From Asticcacaulis sp. SL142 (lineage in GTDB: Bacteria > Pseudomonadota > Alphaproteobacteria > Caulobacterales > Caulobacteraceae): DNA of 64,000 nucleotides. Position 1 is the first letter of the stretch. Every line of letters starts with the position of its first letter. The translations under genes and the position numbers were made by a program. This document shows, piece after piece, positions 19,294 through 29,380 of this stretch. A model generated the notes under the pieces. It made no database searches and was not told where the DNA came from. It worked only from the letters and a program-made list of their open reading frames with translations. The stretch lies in the NCBI RefSeq assembly GCF_026625745.1, contig NZ_CP113061.1:434001-498000 (forward strand), given 5' to 3'.

Positions 19294-19314
19294 CTTAGCA
19301 CATAAGGCGTGGGC

Positions 19315-19992
19315 TTAGAAAGCGGCCTTAAGCGTTACGGCAACACGGTCCTTGTAGTTTGAACCAAGGTCGTGGTCGCCGGTGTCCCAGTAACGGACGT
19401 CAACCGACAGAGCTTCGGTCAGGGCATAGCCTGCGCCAAGGTTCCAAGCGGTGTAGTCATTGCCGTCCTCGATATATTGCTTGCCCATAGCGCCGGAAAC
19501 CGACAGCTTTTCCGTGATCGGATAAGAGGCATTCAGTTCCGAGTAGAGCGACTCACCTGCGCCACCGAAATCCATCGAATAGTAGGCGGCCGCGCCGATG
19601 GCACCCGCGCCGATCGGGTGGCTGACAGCGGCCTTCAGCTCACCGAACGACAGGTTGGTGTCATCGGGCTGGTTGGGGTAGCCGTAGTAGACGCCGCCGA
19701 AATCAAACGAAAAGTCCTTATAGGTCGGCTTTACGCCAGCGTAGACGTCAACTTCAAGATCGGTTTCGTCGTCGCCGAAATCTACGTTCGACGCCCAGGC
19801 GCCTGCGTAGAAAATGCCGTTGGCATAATCGATGCCGCCTTGAACTGCTTCTTGACGACCGGTTTGCGAAACGCCGCGCCATACGTAGTCATTGGTGACC
19901 GCAATGTTGTAGCTGAGGGCACCTTCGGCCATCGTGCCACCGGCGATTACCAGACCCATAGCGGTAGCAGCGGCGAGGAGGGACTTTTTCAT
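19315..19992 (-). CDS. TorF-family putative porin, copy 1
   Basis: A 225-residue outer-membrane beta-barrel protein of the TorF/Gcw_chp family found in Caulobacterales and related groups. A Sec signal peptide with cleavage after TMAEG or nearby (residues 1-23) is followed by YNIAVTNDYVWRGVSQTG, the family signature. Alternating aromatic strands run to a C-terminal Phe (VAVTLKAAF), as expected for BAM-inserted barrels. About half of its positions match the paralog at 20331-20966. Function is not established; members are thought to be small porins. It has its own terminator. Confidence 0.85.
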   Translation of the reverse strand: MKKSLLAAATAMGLVIAGGTMAEGALSYNIAVTNDYVWRGVSQTGRQEAVQGGIDYANGIFYAGAWASNVDFGDDETDLEVDVYAGVKPTYKDFSFDFGGVYYGYPNQPDDTNLSFGELKAAVSHPIGAGAIGAAAYYSMDFGGAGESLYSELNASYPITEKLSVSGAMGKQYIEDGNDYTAWNLGAGYALTEALSVDVRYWDTGDHDLGSNYKDRVAVTLKAAF

Positions 19993-20330
19993 TTTTTAAT
20001 CCTGTTGTGTTGTTAACGCGTTTTCCAAGGAGGTCGTCAGAAAGCACGCGCGGTTACGTAGTTAGTGTTAGAAAACCTTAGCGAATGTAACATTTTTTTG
20101 TCGCAAGCCTAGTGCCAGCGATCCTGATGATCATTGTTTGCCACGGCTTGGTGCAATTTTGCAACGCAATGTTAACGGGCAGGTTTGCGGGAGATTGTTA
20201 GCTATAAACATTATGAGATAAGGGATTTTGCTATGCCGTTCCCGTAGTGTAAGCAGAGCAAAGGTAAATAAAAAAGACCGCCCCGAAATGGAGCTGTCTT
20301 CTTAAAAATTACCTGATTAAGGGCGCTTGA
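19993..20330. other. Non-coding spacer between the two TorF-like genes
   Basis: No credible gene on either strand. It must hold the promoter of copy 1 (towards 19993) and contains the terminator of copy 2 (20266-20302). The middle is AT-rich (for example GTAACATTTTTTTG near 20087) with no repeat that I can make out. Confidence 0.5.
20266..20302 (-). terminator. Terminator after TorF-like gene 2
   Basis: Minus-strand stem AAGACAGCTCC/GGGGCGGTCTT with one mismatch and one wobble, followed by TTTTTTATTT, about 30 bases beyond the stop of the gene at 20331. Confidence 0.75.
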
Positions 20331-20966
20331 TTAGAAAGCGGCCTTAAGGGTCAGGGCAACGCGCTCGTCCGAGATCGGGGTGTCGACGTCGGTGTCATGA
20401 TAACGCAGGTCAACCGACAGAATGTCTGTCAGGGCGTAGCTACCGCCGAGGTTCCAGGTATTATAGTTGCCGTAGTCGCCGTAAGCGCCCGAAACGCTGA
20501 TCTTGTCGGTCAGCGGGTAAGCGCCGTTAACTTCGAAGTAGTCTTCGAAATCATCGTCGGTGTTCAGGTAAGCGGCAGCGCCGATCGAACCCTTACCCAG
20601 CGGGTAGCTGACGGCGGCCTTAACTTCAGTGAAGTTGATGTCGTCTTCCTGCGGGTAGGCATAGTACAGGACGCCTAGATCGAAGGAGAAGTTACCCACC
20701 GTTGGCTTCACGCCAGAGTACAGGTCCAGTTCGTAATCAGCGTCCGAGCCAAAATCGACGTTAGACGCCCAGGTGCCAGCATAGAAGATGCCGTTGCTGT
20801 AGTCGATGCCGCCAGAGATGGCTGGGTTTTCGTCGGTTTGCGAAACACCGCGCCATACATAGTCGGTGGTGGCGGCAACATTATAGCTGAACTCGCCTTC
20901 GGCCATTGCCGAACCCGAAGCCAGAAGCGCAGCCGAAGCGGCGGCAGCAAACAAAATCTTTTTCAT
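20331..20966 (-). CDS. TorF-family putative porin, copy 2
   Basis: A 211-residue outer-membrane barrel paralogous to the gene at 19315. Signal peptide MKKILFAAAASAALLASGSA with cleavage near AMAEG, then FSYNVAATTDYVWRGVSQTD, GGIDYSNGIFYAGTWASNVDFG and the closing ALTLKAAF. It is more acidic than copy 1 (DTDDDFEDYFEV). The second ATG (20966) is preferred over 20972 because GAGGA then lies 8 bases upstream rather than 2. The two copies face the same way but each has its own spacer and terminator, so they are probably separate transcripts from an old duplication. Confidence 0.85.
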   Translation of the reverse strand: MKKILFAAAASAALLASGSAMAEGEFSYNVAATTDYVWRGVSQTDENPAISGGIDYSNGIFYAGTWASNVDFGSDADYELDLYSGVKPTVGNFSFDLGVLYYAYPQEDDINFTEVKAAVSYPLGKGSIGAAAYLNTDDDFEDYFEVNGAYPLTDKISVSGAYGDYGNYNTWNLGGSYALTDILSVDLRYHDTDVDTPISDERVALTLKAAF

Positions 20967-21092
20967 ATCCATATCCTCAGATGGGTTGTTTTTATAAGTC
21001 CCGTTACCGAGGGCGTTTCCTGCTTTGCGTCATTTATGTAGTTTTTGTGACTTTGCAATATGACCATACAGAATTAACCGTTCCTGCCAAGA

Positions 21093-21114
21093 GTGTGTAT
21101 GTTTAAACACGCAC
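21093..21114. promoter_or_regulatory. Imperfect palindrome upstream of TorF-like gene 2
   Basis: GTGTGTATGTTTAAACACGCAC has a perfect 10-bp core TGTTTAAACA (21100-21109). It lies about 130 bp before the start of the copy 2 gene, inside the 303-bp spacer to amtB, which otherwise holds only the amtB terminator and AT-rich sequence. A regulator binding site is possible; no known motif is recognised. Confidence 0.3.
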
Positions 21115-21209
21115 TATGTGGCAATTATGCAATTATTTGGTTTCGATTGCTACTTTTTAACGGGTTGTTGCGGTGCGTGACGTGATAAATAAGTCAGTGC
21201 TGTAAACGC

Positions 21210-21260
21210 AAATAAGGCGCCCGTTACCGGACGCCTTATAAGCTCATCTGAAATCAGATG
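21210..21260 (-). terminator. Two stem-loops after amtB
   Basis: Immediately downstream of amtB on the minus strand come a small perfect hairpin CATCTGA-AA... (21245-21260, 7-bp stem, 2-nt loop) and then ATAAGGCG/CGCCTTAT extended by a CCG/CGG pair (21212-21239), followed by TTTGCGTTT. The second is the likely terminator. Confidence 0.6.
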
Positions 21261-21269
21261 TGGATAGGC

Positions 21270-22724
21270 TTAGTGATGAAGGGCTTCGTCGTGCAGTGAC
21301 GAGTCGAGACCCGCTTCTTCGTCCGCTTCCGAAACCCGCAGGCCGGTCGTGAACTTACAGATGATCAGGATGATCAGAGTGCCGATGGCCGACCACGCAA
21401 TAGTAAAGCCGAGGCCTTTCAATTGTGTGATGACATTCGCTCCCTCGCCGAGGGCATTGATAGCCGGATCAGCCAGAAGCCCCGTCAGGATCGCTCCCAG
21501 AACCCCACCTGCACCATGGATGCCGAAAGCGTCGAGAGAGTCGTCGTAGCCCAGCATCTTTTTGATCCATACTGAGAACATGTAGCAGAATGGACCAGCG
21601 GCAAGACCGATAATCAGAGCACCAGTCGGGTTTACAAAGCCTGCCGCCGGAGTGATAGCCACAAGACCGGCCACAATGCCCGACAAGATGCCCAGCAAAG
21701 ACGGCTTACGGCGGATAGTCCATTCAACAAGCTTCCAGGTCAGACCTGAAGCACAGGCGGCCAGCATGGTGTTGAGGAGCGCTGCCGAGGCTATGCCATC
21801 AGCTACCCACGCCGAACCCGCGTTGAAACCTATCCAGCCGACGAACAGCAGAGAAGCGCCGATCATCACGAAGACTAGGTTATTGGCGGGCATTTCTTCG
21901 GTGCCATAGCCCTTACGACGGCCAAGGAACAGGGCCGCGACCAGACCGGCCACGCCGGAATTAACGTGAACGACTGCGCCACCGGCAAAGTCAAGTACGC
22001 CCATATCGAACATGTAGCCGCCGCCCCAGACCTGGTGACAGATGGGTGCGTAAACAAAGACGGTCCACAGGGACATAAAAAGAATGAGCCCAGACAGTTT
22101 AATACGCTCAGCAAAAGCGCCGGTTATCAGAGCCGGTGTAATAATGGCGAACGTCATCTGATAGGCGATCCACAGCATTTCAGGCAGGTAGGGTGCTGCT
22201 GAATAGGCTGTTGAGGTCGTCACACCCTTAAGCATGAGAACATCAAACCCACCCATGAACATGTGGGCGGTTTTGGCCGGAATGCCAAAGATGTCCGTTG
22301 TAGGCACGCCGAAAGATATGCTGTAGCCGATAACGTACCAAAGCACCGCAACAACACATGTCACGGCAACCGACTGGGTTACCGTAGCGATGACATTTTT
22401 CTTACGAACCATGCCACCGTAGAAGAGAGCTAGGCCCGGAAGCGTCATCATCAGCACAAGGGCCGTGGCGACAATGATCCAAGCCGTAGCGGCTTCGTTT
22501 ATTTCCAGCGGCGCCTGATGTGAAGACAGGGTGGGGGCCGCTTCAGCTTCAGGAGCGACTGCAGCTTCGACCGCCGAAGCCGCTTCAGACATGGTTTCTG
22601 TTGCTTCAGAGGCCATTTCGGCAGCGACGGGGGCCGCTGCCATAGCCGTGCCAGCGACGGGTGCCGCCAGCATGAGTGCGGCAGCGCAGGCTGCGGCTCT
22701 CGATAATTTAATCCACGTTTTCAA
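21270..22724 (-). CDS. amtB: Ammonium transporter AmtB
   Basis: Inner-membrane ammonium channel of 484 residues. A signal peptide (residues 1-30) is followed by an unusual Ala/Glu-rich stretch of about 45 residues (MASEATETMSEAASAVEAAV) before the first core helix at WIIVATALVLMMTLPGLALFYGG. Core motifs include YGGMVRKKN, DFAGGAVVHVNSG with the first twin histidine, and DAFGIHGAGGVLGA with the second. Eleven membrane helices are expected. The C-terminal tail EADEEAGLDSSLHDEALHH is the PII-binding region. PII (glnB) is encoded 1.7 kb away beyond glnA, rather than directly beside amtB. Confidence 0.95.
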   Translation of the reverse strand: MKTWIKLSRAAACAAALMLAAPVAGTAMAAAPVAAEMASEATETMSEAASAVEAAVAPEAEAAPTLSSHQAPLEINEAATAWIIVATALVLMMTLPGLALFYGGMVRKKNVIATVTQSVAVTCVVAVLWYVIGYSISFGVPTTDIFGIPAKTAHMFMGGFDVLMLKGVTTSTAYSAAPYLPEMLWIAYQMTFAIITPALITGAFAERIKLSGLILFMSLWTVFVYAPICHQVWGGGYMFDMGVLDFAGGAVVHVNSGVAGLVAALFLGRRKGYGTEEMPANNLVFVMIGASLLFVGWIGFNAGSAWVADGIASAALLNTMLAACASGLTWKLVEWTIRRKPSLLGILSGIVAGLVAITPAAGFVNPTGALIIGLAAGPFCYMFSVWIKKMLGYDDSLDAFGIHGAGGVLGAILTGLLADPAINALGEGANVITQLKGLGFTIAWSAIGTLIILIICKFTTGLRVSEADEEAGLDSSLHDEALHH

Positions 22725-22897
22725 AGTATCCCCCTTGGTTAAGCGGATGTTGCACAGGCGAACAGTGCCGCCTTATGCCTTCAACTCAAAGGGTTTTTAT
22801 TATGTTAAAGATACGTAAAGGGACACGGGTGGGGCAATTGCGTCATTTATGTGTCAATTTGGGCCTAATTGGTATGGAAAGGCATGTTTTGGAAATG

Positions 22898-22937
22898 GTA
22901 TCTTTTGAAATTAAATATGTATCATTTGAAATTAAAT
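22898..22937. repeat. Two 19-bp direct repeats, period 21, upstream of amtB
   Basis: GTATCTTTTGAAATTAAAT (22898-22916) and GTATCATTTGAAATTAAAT (22919-22937) differ at one base and start 21 bp apart, two helical turns. They lie 174-213 bp upstream of the amtB start and 18 bp from the glnA terminator, an arrangement suitable for an activator binding side by side. Confidence 0.5.
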
Positions 22938-22954
22938 GACTTCGCGTTTTCCGG

Positions 22955-22990
22955 CAAAAAATAAGCCGCCCTTTTGGGGCGGCTTATTCA
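22955..22990 (-). terminator. Terminator of glnA
   Basis: Minus-strand stem AATAAGCCGCCC/GGGCGGCTTATT with a CAAAA-type loop followed by TTTT. It is a strong rho-independent terminator 29 bases past the glnA stop. Confidence 0.9.
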
Positions 22991-23018
22991 ACTAATTCAA
23001 AAGGTTACGACCTTTATC

Positions 23019-24425
23019 TTAGCACTTGTAGTACATTTCAAACTCGACCGGGTGTGGACGCAGTTCCATGTTCATCACTTCTTCCATCTTAAGCTCAATG
23101 TAGGAGTCGATGAAATCGTCATCCATCACGCCGCCTTTTTTGAGGAAGGAGCGGTCAGCGTCGAGGCTGTTGAGGGCTTCACGCAGCGAACCACAAACCT
23201 CCGGCACCAGTTTTTGCTCTTGAGGTGGCAGGTCGTACAGGTTCTTATCGGCAGGTGCGCCCGGATCGATACGGTTTTCAATGCCGTCAAGACCAGCCAT
23301 AAGCAGAGCCACGAAGGTCAGGTATGGGTTGCCCATCGGATCGGGGAAGCGGGCTTCGAGGCGTTTGCCCTTCGGCGAAGATACCCATGGAATACGGATC
23401 GAGGCCGAACGGTTGCGGGCCGAATAGGCCAGCTTAACTGGCGCTTCGTAGCCTGGAACCAAACGCTTGTAAGAGTTGGTGGTCGAGTTGGCGAAAGCGT
23501 TGATGGCTTTGGCGTGCTTAATGATGCCGCCGATGTACCACAGGCACATGTCCGACAGGCCAGCATACTTATCGCCCGCGAACGACGGCTTGCCGCCTTT
23601 CCAGATCGACATGTGAACGTGCATGCCCGAACCGTTGTCACCAAACATCGGCTTGGCCATGAAGGTGGCCGATTTGCCGTAGGCATGGGCTACGTTTTGA
23701 ACGACGTACTTATAGAGCTGCAGACGGTCAGCCATGGTCAGCATGTCCGAGAACTTCAGGCCCAGTTCGTGCTGAGCCGGAGCCACTTCGTGGTGGTGCT
23801 TTTCGGTTTCCATACCGAGTTCTTCCATCACGGCCAGCATTTCGCCGCGCAGATCCTGGCAGGAGTCGATAGGGTTGACCGGGAAGTAGCCACCCTTTGG
23901 ACCCGGGCGATGGCCCATATTGCCTTCTGGGTAAACCTTAGCCGAGTTGTGCGGCAGTTCGGTCGAATCGAACGCATAGCCGGTGTTGTCCGGCGAAATC
24001 GACCAGCGCACGTCATCAAAGATGAAGAATTCAGCTTCCGGGCCGAAGAAGGCGATATCGCCAATGCCGGACGATGCCAGATAGGCCAGAGCCTTTTTCG
24101 CCATCGAACGCGGATCGCGGTTGTAGGGCTCGTTGGTGTCAGGGTTCACAACGTCGCAGAACAGGAACAGGGTGGTCTGCTGATAGAACGGATCGATGTA
24201 GGCGGTTTTCAGGTCGGGACGCAGCTTCATGTCCGACTCGTTGATCGCCTTCCAGCCTGCGATGGACGAACCGTCAAACATGGTGCCGTCTTCGAGGAAC
24301 TCTTCGTCGACCAGACCGATGTCAAAAGTGACGTGTTGCATTTTGCCGCGGACATCAGTGAAGCGAACGTCAACATATTTGACGTCCTTTTCCTTGATGA
24401 GGTTTAGAATTTCATTTGCAGTCAT
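23019..24425 (-). CDS. glnA: Glutamine synthetase, type I
   Basis: Condenses ammonium and glutamate to glutamine using ATP; dodecameric. The 468-residue protein has [16 protein letters not shown] N-terminal beta-grasp sequence, the metal-binding [11 protein letters not shown], the [16 protein letters not shown] active-site segment and [13 protein letters not shown]. The adenylylation site is Y397 in NLYDLPP, at the same number as in enteric GS, so activity is probably controlled by GlnE. It follows glnB by 41 bases on the same strand, forming the classical glnBA operon of alphaproteobacteria. Confidence 0.97.
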   Translation of the reverse strand: MTANEILNLIKEKDVKYVDVRFTDVRGKMQHVTFDIGLVDEEFLEDGTMFDGSSIAGWKAINESDMKLRPDLKTAYIDPFYQQTTLFLFCDVVNPDTNEPYNRDPRSMAKKALAYLASSGIGDIAFFGPEAEFFIFDDVRWSISPDNTGYAFDSTELPHNSAKVYPEGNMGHRPGPKGGYFPVNPIDSCQDLRGEMLAVMEELGMETEKHHHEVAPAQHELGLKFSDMLTMADRLQLYKYVVQNVAHAYGKSATFMAKPMFGDNGSGMHVHMSIWKGGKPSFAGDKYAGLSDMCLWYIGGIIKHAKAINAFANSTTNSYKRLVPGYEAPVKLAYSARNRSASIRIPWVSSPKGKRLEARFPDPMGNPYLTFVALLMAGLDGIENRIDPGAPADKNLYDLPPQEQKLVPEVCGSLREALNSLDADRSFLKKGGVMDDDFIDSYIELKMEEVMNMELRPHPVEFEMYYKC

Positions 24426-24466
24426 TTGAGACGCCCCGAAACCTTGAGTTTAATAATGAAGAGAAA

Positions 24467-25223
<757 letters not shown>

Positions 25224-25308
25224 GCGGTCGTGGCGGAACTGGTAGACGCACTGGGTTTAGGTTCCAGCGCCGAGAGGCGTGGAGGTTCGAGTCCTCTCGA
25301 CCGCACCA
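25224..25308 (+). tRNA. tRNA-Leu (anticodon UAG)
   Basis: An 85-nt class II tRNA. Acceptor stem GCGGTCG pairs with CGACCGC; the anticodon stem CTGGG/TCCAG encloses loop TTTAGGT with anticodon TAG. A long variable arm (CGCCGAGAGGCG) fits leucine. The T-arm is GAGGTTCGAGTCCTC and the 3' CCA is encoded. Confidence 0.96.
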
Positions 25309-25416
25309 AATTTCTCTCCGATAAATATGGACTTCTAATAGCGCTCAGCGGCAAGGCCGCTCGGCGGCGCGCAGCCTGCGCTCCCACTTGGTCGCTAGTC
25401 GCTACGCTTCGGCCAA

Positions 25417-25881
25417 CTAAACCGGCTTAGAGACCATCAGCCAGAATACGACGACAATCGCCGGAAAGGCGAGGCTGCCCAGGGTAATCCACCAGCGATC
25501 TAATCTCCAATAATGCTCAGGTAATGGCGTGCCGGTATCAACGGCAATCCGGGCCATATCGCGCATCTTGATTTGCATCCACACCACCGGCACCCAGCAC
25601 GCGCCCGCGAAGACGTAGAGTAAAAGCCCCCACAATATCCAGACATCCATCAGGCTGTAGCCCGCCATGTGAACCATATATAATCCCGACAAAAGCTGCA
25701 CGATCACCGCAGGCGTCGTGAATAGCCAATCAGCAATGACCACATGACGCACCGCGAAATAAATATCACGCGTGTCTTTGCTTCGATTCGCCACGAACAT
25801 GTAAAAGGCGCTGCCTATGCCTGTGCCAAACAGTATGGTCGAGCTTAAGATATGCACCCATTTGATCAGCTCGTAGCTCAT
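25417..25881 (-). CDS. DUF2269-family integral membrane protein
   Basis: A 154-residue protein with four predicted membrane helices (around residues 8-28, 50-72, 80-102 and 132-152). The opening MSYELIKWVHILSSTILFGTG, the IADWLFTTPAVIVQLLSG segment and the RDMARIA plus LPEHYWRLDRWWITLG loop match DUF2269 (PF10027). Its role is unknown; the conserved histidines in the first and second helices have led to suggestions of a heme or redox role for similar proteins, but nothing in the context tests this. It stands alone, convergent with tRNA-Leu. Confidence 0.8.
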   Translation of the reverse strand: MSYELIKWVHILSSTILFGTGIGSAFYMFVANRSKDTRDIYFAVRHVVIADWLFTTPAVIVQLLSGLYMVHMAGYSLMDVWILWGLLLYVFAGACWVPVVWMQIKMRDMARIAVDTGTPLPEHYWRLDRWWITLGSLAFPAIVVVFWLMVSKPV

Positions 25882-26020
25882 GGTTTTCCTTTACCTGCCA
25901 AGTGGCTGGAGATGGCAGGTTTAATACGCTATATCAAACAGATTGCGATAGCGAGGAAGCCTGGACGTGCGTGATGATCCTGATCCCGAAGGCGTCCGAT
26001 TGATATTAAGGTGAACCCGC

Positions 26021-26632
26021 GTGACCGATAAGCCTATTTTTGAAGCTGTGTTCGGAGGCGCGTGGCCCCATTTGCCGCCGGTTTTCAAAGCACATTATGC
26101 CAACCGTCCGTTCAGTAACGACAAGGTGCAGGTTGATGGCCTTATGAAGGTTGAGTTGTCGGCCCTGGCAAAAGCACTGTCGCCGTTAATGCGGCTAACC
26201 AAGGCCCTGGTGCCGCAATCGGGCGAGAATATTCCGGTGACGGTGATTTTCAGCAGCGAACCTGATGGCGATGGCTTTCGCTTTGATCGGGAATTCAGAT
26301 TTCCCGAGCGTAAACCCTATCATTTTCGCTCGCGCATGGTGGCCGCGGGGGAAGGCGATATTATTGAATGGATGCCGTCGGGCATAGGCTGGCACGCGCG
26401 ATATGGCTTTGATGGTGAAAAGGTGACGATGCACCATAGGGGTTACAAAGTGCGTGTATTTGGGGTGTTATTGCCGTTTCCGCTGGAATGGCTGATCGGC
26501 CGCGGCTATGCCGAAGAGCGGGCCATAGATGACGCGCAGTTTGAGATGTATATGGATCTGCGTCACGTTTGGTTTGGCCGCATCTATGCCTATAGCGGTA
26601 CATTCACGGTCACGGACATGCGTTTAAGCTGA
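26021..26632 (+). CDS. DUF4166-domain protein
   Basis: A 203-residue soluble protein. The sequence FEAVFGGAWPHLPPVFKAHYANRP at the start and the HHRGYKVRVFGVLLPFPLEWLIGRGYAEE stretch in the second half match DUF4166. The start is GTG, with AAGGTG 8 bases upstream. Its stop overlaps the start of the next gene by one base (TGATG), so the two are translationally coupled. In other genomes DUF4166 is found beside or fused to the same kind of saccharopine-dehydrogenase-like protein, which points to a shared unknown pathway. Confidence 0.8.
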   Translation: MTDKPIFEAVFGGAWPHLPPVFKAHYANRPFSNDKVQVDGLMKVELSALAKALSPLMRLTKALVPQSGENIPVTVIFSSEPDGDGFRFDREFRFPERKPYHFRSRMVAAGEGDIIEWMPSGIGWHARYGFDGEKVTMHHRGYKVRVFGVLLPFPLEWLIGRGYAEERAIDDAQFEMYMDLRHVWFGRIYAYSGTFTVTDMRLS

Positions 26633-27768
26633 TGGGTAAGGTTCTGATCCTTGGGGGATACGGCAATTTCGGTAAGCGGATTGCCGAGGCGCTGATCCGG
26701 TCAAATGTGCCAGTGATTATCGCCGGACGGGATCTGATTAAGGCGCAGTCGCTAGCGGATCGGCTTAAGGCTATGGTGCCTAATGCGGAGGTGGGGTCGG
26801 CTTTTGTCAATATTGACGATGGACTGATTGAGGCGCTAAAAAATCTGTCGCCAAAGATTGTGGTCAATACGGTCGGGCCGTTCCAGGGGCAGGATTACCA
26901 TGTCGCCCGCGCCTGTATCGCTGCCGGTATTCACTATATCGATCTGGCCGATGGCCGTGAGTTTGTCACGGGCATTGCCCGCCTTGATGATCAGGCCAAG
27001 GCCGAAAATCTTTGTGTTATCAGTGGGGCCAGCACGGTGCCGGGGCTGTCGTCGGCCGTGGTTGAGCGCTACCGAAGCCAGTTCGCTGTGATAGAAACAA
27101 TGATGTACGGCATCAGTCCGGGCCAGAAGGCCGAGCGGGGATTGGCGACCACGAAGGGTATACTGAGTTATGTCGGCAAAAAGCTAAAACCCGCACGGGG
27201 GCAGTGGGGTGCGCGATATGGCTGGCAGGATATTTACCGGCAAACCTACCCTGAACTTGGGGTGCGTTGGATGGCCAATTGTGATGTGCCGGATCTGGAT
27301 CTGCTGCCGGAGGCTTATGGCATAAAGTCTATCCGGTTTTCAGCGGGGCTGGAGCATCCTTTGCTGCATCTGGGGCTGTGGGGCTTAAGCTGGCTGGTGC
27401 GGATCGGGTTGCCGCTTAAGCTTGAGCGTCATGCCGCATTGATGTTGCGCATGAGTGACCTGTTTAATGGTCTGGGTACGGCCGATGGCGGTATGCACGT
27501 TATCCTGCGCGGGACTGATGCCGATGGGCAAATGCGTGAGGTGCGCTGGTTTATCATTGCCCGTAATGGCGATGGCCCGCAAATCCCCTGCGTGCCGGCG
27601 ATCATTCTGGCGCGGTGGCTGGCGCAGGAGGATGGAGCCGCCTTGCCAATCGAGGTGGGAGCAAAGGCCTGCGTCGGTCTGGTCAATATTGACGACTATC
27701 TGGTCGAACTCAGCCGGTTTAATATAGAAACCTATGTCTGGATCGATGGTGTTCAGCGTTTAGGGTAG
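26632..27768 (+). CDS. Saccharopine dehydrogenase-like NAD(P)-binding protein
   Basis: A 378-residue protein with an N-terminal Rossmann fold (VLILGGYGNFGKRIAEAL, residues 3-20) of the saccharopine dehydrogenase NADP-binding family, then NTVGPFQGQDYHVARACI and HYIDLADGREFV, all typical of this group. The C-terminal half has a hydrophobic stretch (HLGLWGLSWLVRIGLPL). It is coupled to the DUF4166 gene. It is unlikely to be a true lysine-pathway enzyme; the homologs are uncharacterised oxidoreductases. The 3' end overlaps the convergent symporter gene by 16 bases. Confidence 0.82.
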   Translation: MGKVLILGGYGNFGKRIAEALIRSNVPVIIAGRDLIKAQSLADRLKAMVPNAEVGSAFVNIDDGLIEALKNLSPKIVVNTVGPFQGQDYHVARACIAAGIHYIDLADGREFVTGIARLDDQAKAENLCVISGASTVPGLSSAVVERYRSQFAVIETMMYGISPGQKAERGLATTKGILSYVGKKLKPARGQWGARYGWQDIYRQTYPELGVRWMANCDVPDLDLLPEAYGIKSIRFSAGLEHPLLHLGLWGLSWLVRIGLPLKLERHAALMLRMSDLFNGLGTADGGMHVILRGTDADGQMREVRWFIIARNGDGPQIPCVPAIILARWLAQEDGAALPIEVGAKACVGLVNIDDYLVELSRFNIETYVWIDGVQRLG

Positions 27769-29111
27769 AGGTCATCGAGATCTTCGGGTGGTGCGTCATA
27801 GGCTTTACGGCCATAATAGATGTCTTCATCCAGTTCGCCTTCCCATTTCGCCACCGCTACTGCCACAGCCGCATCACCGGTGACGTTGACCGTGGTACGG
27901 GCCATGTCCATGATCCGGTCAACCGGCAGGATGAAGCCCACGATCAGCGCCACCTGTTCAGGTGTTGTACCGAAAGTTTGCAGCACGATAGCCAGTAAAA
28001 ACAATGAGGCTGAGGGAATGCCCGCCGTGCCGACCGATACCACCGCAGCCGTCATGGCGATGAGAGCGTATTCGGCAAGGCCCAGATCATATCCAAATAC
28101 CTGAGCGGCAAACAGGGCCAGTATGCCCAGATATAGAGCCGTGCCGTCCATATTGATGGTGGCGCCCAACGGTAAAACCGACCCGGCGATGGCGGGCTTT
28201 ACCCCCAGCTTTTCGGTCAGGTTCGATATGGTGACGGGCAGGGTGGCGTTGCTGGAAGCGGTCGAATAGGCGACCGCCTGAGCATCGGATATGCCGGTGA
28301 AGAAACGCCTGACGGGCAGGCGCAGCAAAAACTTTATAATCCAGCCATATACCAGCACCATGTGAACGATCAGACCAGCATAGACGCACCCGATCAGCAC
28401 AGCGATGGACATCAGGGCATCAAGCCCCTGACTGGCCACCGTGTATGACACCAGAGCAAAGACGCCGAGCGGGGCAAATTCCATCACGATTTCCGTAACT
28501 TTGAGCACGGCTTCGGAGGCGGCGGTAAAGACATCTCCTAAAACTTTTGCGGACTTACCGGCCATGATGATGCCGATACCGAGCAATATCGAAAAGAAGA
28601 TGATGGCCAGAATATCGCCATCGACCAGTGCCTGAACCGGGTTTTGCGGCACGATGGACAACAGGCGCTCACTTAAACTTGCCGTCTCCGTGGATACCGG
28701 TTTGGCTTCGGCGGCACTCAGGTTTACATCCCGACCCGGCTGGAACAGGATGCCGAAAATAATGCCAATGATGTTGGCGAATATGGTCGTTATAAAATAG
28801 AGAACTACGGTTTTGAGACCGATTGACCCCAATCGTCTGGGGTCGCCCAGGGCTACGATCCCGGCAACCAGAGTCGTCAACACCAGAGGCACAATCAGCA
28901 TACGCAACAATCTGACGAACAGGTCGCCGAACGGGCCGAGGTAGGTCTTGATCCAGTTGGCTGCGACCGCCTTGGCTTCGTCGGGGGCAACGCCAATGTG
29001 CATGCCAAAGGCTATCAGGGCATGTTGCAGGCCGTAACCGACGGCGACACCGGCAGTCATAGCCATCAGGACGCGGCCCCATAAAGGGATGCCAAACCAC
29101 CATCGGAACAT
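27753..29111 (-). CDS. Dicarboxylate/amino acid:cation symporter (DAACS family)
   Basis: A 452-residue sodium- or proton-coupled carrier of the GltP/DctA family with eight membrane helices and two re-entrant loops. The serine-rich hairpin is seen in AVAYSTASSNATLPVT, and the signature NMDGTALYLGILALFAAQ and FILPVDRIMDMARTTVNVTGDA motifs are complete, including the aspartate and arginine that read the amino-acid or dicarboxylate substrate. In DctA-like proteins the arginine before TTVNVTGD favours acidic substrates. Exact specificity (glutamate, aspartate or C4-dicarboxylate) cannot be told. Confidence 0.92.
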   Translation of the reverse strand: MFRWWFGIPLWGRVLMAMTAGVAVGYGLQHALIAFGMHIGVAPDEAKAVAANWIKTYLGPFGDLFVRLLRMLIVPLVLTTLVAGIVALGDPRRLGSIGLKTVVLYFITTIFANIIGIIFGILFQPGRDVNLSAAEAKPVSTETASLSERLLSIVPQNPVQALVDGDILAIIFFSILLGIGIIMAGKSAKVLGDVFTAASEAVLKVTEIVMEFAPLGVFALVSYTVASQGLDALMSIAVLIGCVYAGLIVHMVLVYGWIIKFLLRLPVRRFFTGISDAQAVAYSTASSNATLPVTISNLTEKLGVKPAIAGSVLPLGATINMDGTALYLGILALFAAQVFGYDLGLAEYALIAMTAAVVSVGTAGIPSASLFLLAIVLQTFGTTPEQVALIVGFILPVDRIMDMARTTVNVTGDAAVAVAVAKWEGELDEDIYYGRKAYDAPPEDLDDLYPKR

Positions 29112-29380
29112 GCCTCATCTCCTTTGCGCCGCTGTAACAGGGTAAACTGTGACACAGCCCTTGCGGAGCGGCAACCGTATGCCCGACTTAATGTCGGCGC
29201 TAAATCGGCTCAAAAAGCGAGAAATGCGGCTATATACCGTTGACCTTGAGGTGAATAATGCCATAGATGCGCATCTTTAAATTTCCGCACCGGCGACTTT
29301 GCCGGTCGGTCGTGTTTTGTATGAATTGTGCGTCCGGCAAGGGCTGGAAAGGGCGCGGTTCTAAAAGGTACTGAAAATCG

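Noticed and set aside
22974-24407. 477-codon open frame antisense to glnA
   Set aside because: Entirely over glnA, no family resemblance, and starts in the glnA terminator region.
25309-25416. Attachment site or mobile element next to tRNA-Leu
   Set aside because: The GC-rich sequence has small hairpins but no repeat of the tRNA end and no integrase nearby.
29249-29269. Sigma-32 promoter before tig (CTTGAGG ... CCATAG)
   Set aside because: The spacer is too short and the -10 match is weak.
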